A stretch of DNA of 6,995 nt from assembly GCA_902783095.1 (NCBI GenBank), contig CACZPX010000202.1, forward strand, positions 1 through 6,995. Reading direction: 5' to 3'. Both the position numbers and the translations under genes were made by a program. This document shows positions 6,302 through 6,995 of this stretch, piece by piece (position 1 is the first letter of the stretch; each line of letters begins with the position of its first letter). The DNA is from an uncultured Lachnospiraceae bacterium. GTDB lineage: Bacteria > Bacillota > Clostridia > Lachnospirales > Lachnospiraceae. The notes under the pieces are model-generated. The model was not told the DNA's origin and did no database searches. It worked only from the letters and a program-made list of their open reading frames with translations.

Positions 6302-6351
6302 AAAAGCACTTACCGGAAGCGAGCGTAAGTGCGCAAAAGGTAAGAGCTTTT
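6302..6351 (+). promoter_or_regulatory. tig leader with two mutually exclusive hairpins
   Basis: The left arm AAAAGCACTTACC (6302-6314) has two possible partners. Its core GCACTTAC (6306-6313) pairs perfectly over 8 bp with GTAAGTGC (6325-6332). The whole arm also pairs with GGTAAGAGCTTTT (6339-6351) in 12 of 13 positions, the only mismatch being A-A. The two structures share the left arm and cannot coexist. The distal arm ends 2 nt before the AGGAGG of tig. This suggests a post-transcriptional switch or thermosensor, but it is inferred from complementarity only. Confidence 0.5.
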
Positions 6352-6369
6352 AAAGGAGGAAACGAAGCA

Positions 6370-6995
6370 ATGAGTGTCAAGTTTGAAGAGTTAGAGCATA
6401 ATCTGGTAAAGATTACGGTCGAGATCCCGGCAGAGGAAGTCCGGAAGGCTGAGACGCAGGTTTATTTAAAGAACCGCAATCAGATCAGCATGCCCGGTTT
6501 CCGCAAGGGCAAAGTCCCGCAGATGCTCATTGAGAGAACGTACGGCAAGGACGTGTTCTTAGAGGACGCCGTCAACGATCTGGTCCCCGGCAAGTATCAG
6601 GAGGCCTGCGACCAGGTGGAGAAGGAGCAGGGCATCAAGATCGCTTCCTATCCGGACATCACCTACGAGCAGATCGAGCAGGACAAGCCGGTCGTCTTCA
6701 TCGCGACCTGCGCCAAGAAGCCGGCCGTCAAGCTGGGCGAGTACAAGGGCCTGGAAGTGGAATCCCCCTCTGTGGAAGTCACCGACGAGGACGTGGAGAA
6801 GGAACTGAAGGCCGAGCAGGAGAAGAACGCCTCCATGGTGCCGGTGGAAGACCGCCCCGTCAAGGACGGCGACATGGTCACGCTGGACTTCAACGGCAAG
6901 GTGGACGGCGAGGAGTTCTCCGGCGGTCAGGCGACGGACTATCCGCTGACCATCGGTTCCCATTCCTTTATCGAGGGCTTTGAGGAGCAGCTCAT
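6370..6995 (+). CDS. tig: Trigger factor, N-terminal part (3' truncated)
   Basis: Trigger factor is the ribosome-bound chaperone and peptidyl-prolyl isomerase that meets nascent chains at the exit tunnel. The window holds 208 codons of a protein usually about 430 long. The N-terminal ribosome-binding domain (about 1-115) has the conserved docking loop MPGFRKGKVPQMLIE (41-55), the GFRxGK signature. The linker region VEVTDEDVEKEL (135-146) leads into the start of the FKBP-type isomerase domain, with DGDMVTLDFNGKVDGEEFSGG (166-186) and IGSHSFIEGFEEQL at the edge. ATG 6370 is supported by AGGAGG 10 nt upstream and by the family N-terminus. In Clostridia tig is commonly followed by clpP and clpX; that would lie beyond the right edge. 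Confidence 0.97.
   Translation, partial: MSVKFEELEHNLVKITVEIPAEEVRKAETQVYLKNRNQISMPGFRKGKVPQMLIERTYGKDVFLEDAVNDLVPGKYQEACDQVEKEQGIKIASYPDITYEQIEQDKPVVFIATCAKKPAVKLGEYKGLEVESPSVEVTDEDVEKELKAEQEKNASMVPVEDRPVKDGDMVTLDFNGKVDGEEFSGGQATDYPLTIGSHSFIEGFEEQL

Larger units (their letters stand above)
6187..6369 (+). promoter_or_regulatory. Intergenic region carrying the tig promoter and structured leader
   Basis: This 183-nt stretch has no supported gene. It holds an A-rich segment (6205-6240), an extended -10 promoter, a GC hairpin at the expected transcription start, a leader with alternative pairings, and the tig ribosome-binding site AGGAGG (6354-6359, 10 nt before ATG 6370). I find no convincing stem plus T-run terminator for the upstream operon, so some read-through into tig is possible. 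Confidence 0.75.

Noticed and set aside
6263..6342. TACCTTTT (6263-6270) is complementary to AAAAGGTA (6335-6342), suggesting a third long-range pairing in the leader
   Set aside because: The left element lies at or before the expected transcription start, so it is mostly not in the RNA, and an 8-nt A/T-rich match of this kind is easily accidental.

Overview
The window reads as chromosomal, housekeeping DNA of a fairly GC-rich anaerobic Firmicute, most plausibly a Clostridia member of the Lachnospiraceae/Oscillospiraceae kind. This is inferred from the diadenylate cyclase CdaA with its YbbR-domain partner CdaR, strong AGGAGG ribosome-binding sites, extended -10 promoters (TGC-TATAnT) and the style of the proteins. 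Species cannot be named. All genes are on the + strand. I see no mobile element, CRISPR array, tRNA or rRNA.

Region 1 (1-797): the C-terminal part of ribosomal protein L10 (rplJ, cut by the left edge), then complete L7/L12 (rplL), closed by a near-perfect intrinsic terminator. rpoB, the classic next gene, does not follow.

Region 2 (798-6186): an extended -10 promoter and a small inverted repeat lead into a tight six-gene run. It holds two uncharacterised membrane proteins (136 and 346 aa), cdaA, cdaR, a type I signal peptidase (lepB) and a 369-aa coiled-coil protein with a central membrane hairpin. Genes overlap or are separated by 3-27 nt, so the run looks like one transcription unit. CdaA makes c-di-AMP from ATP at the membrane, and CdaR is its extracytoplasmic regulatory partner. 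The two leading membrane proteins sit where partners or effectors of that pathway might be expected, but their function is unknown. glmM, the usual third member of cdaA-cdaR-glmM, is replaced here by lepB.

Region 3 (6187-6995): a 183-nt intergenic stretch with a second extended -10 promoter, a GC hairpin at the expected transcription start, and a roughly 100-nt leader before trigger factor (tig, cut by the right edge). In that leader one arm (6302-6314) can pair with either of two downstream arms, and the distal one ends 2 nt before the Shine-Dalgarno. This switch-like arrangement is the most intriguing non-coding signal in the window. The common theme is general cell physiology: translation, c-di-AMP/envelope homeostasis, protein export and nascent-chain folding. 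It is not an accessory or defence region.
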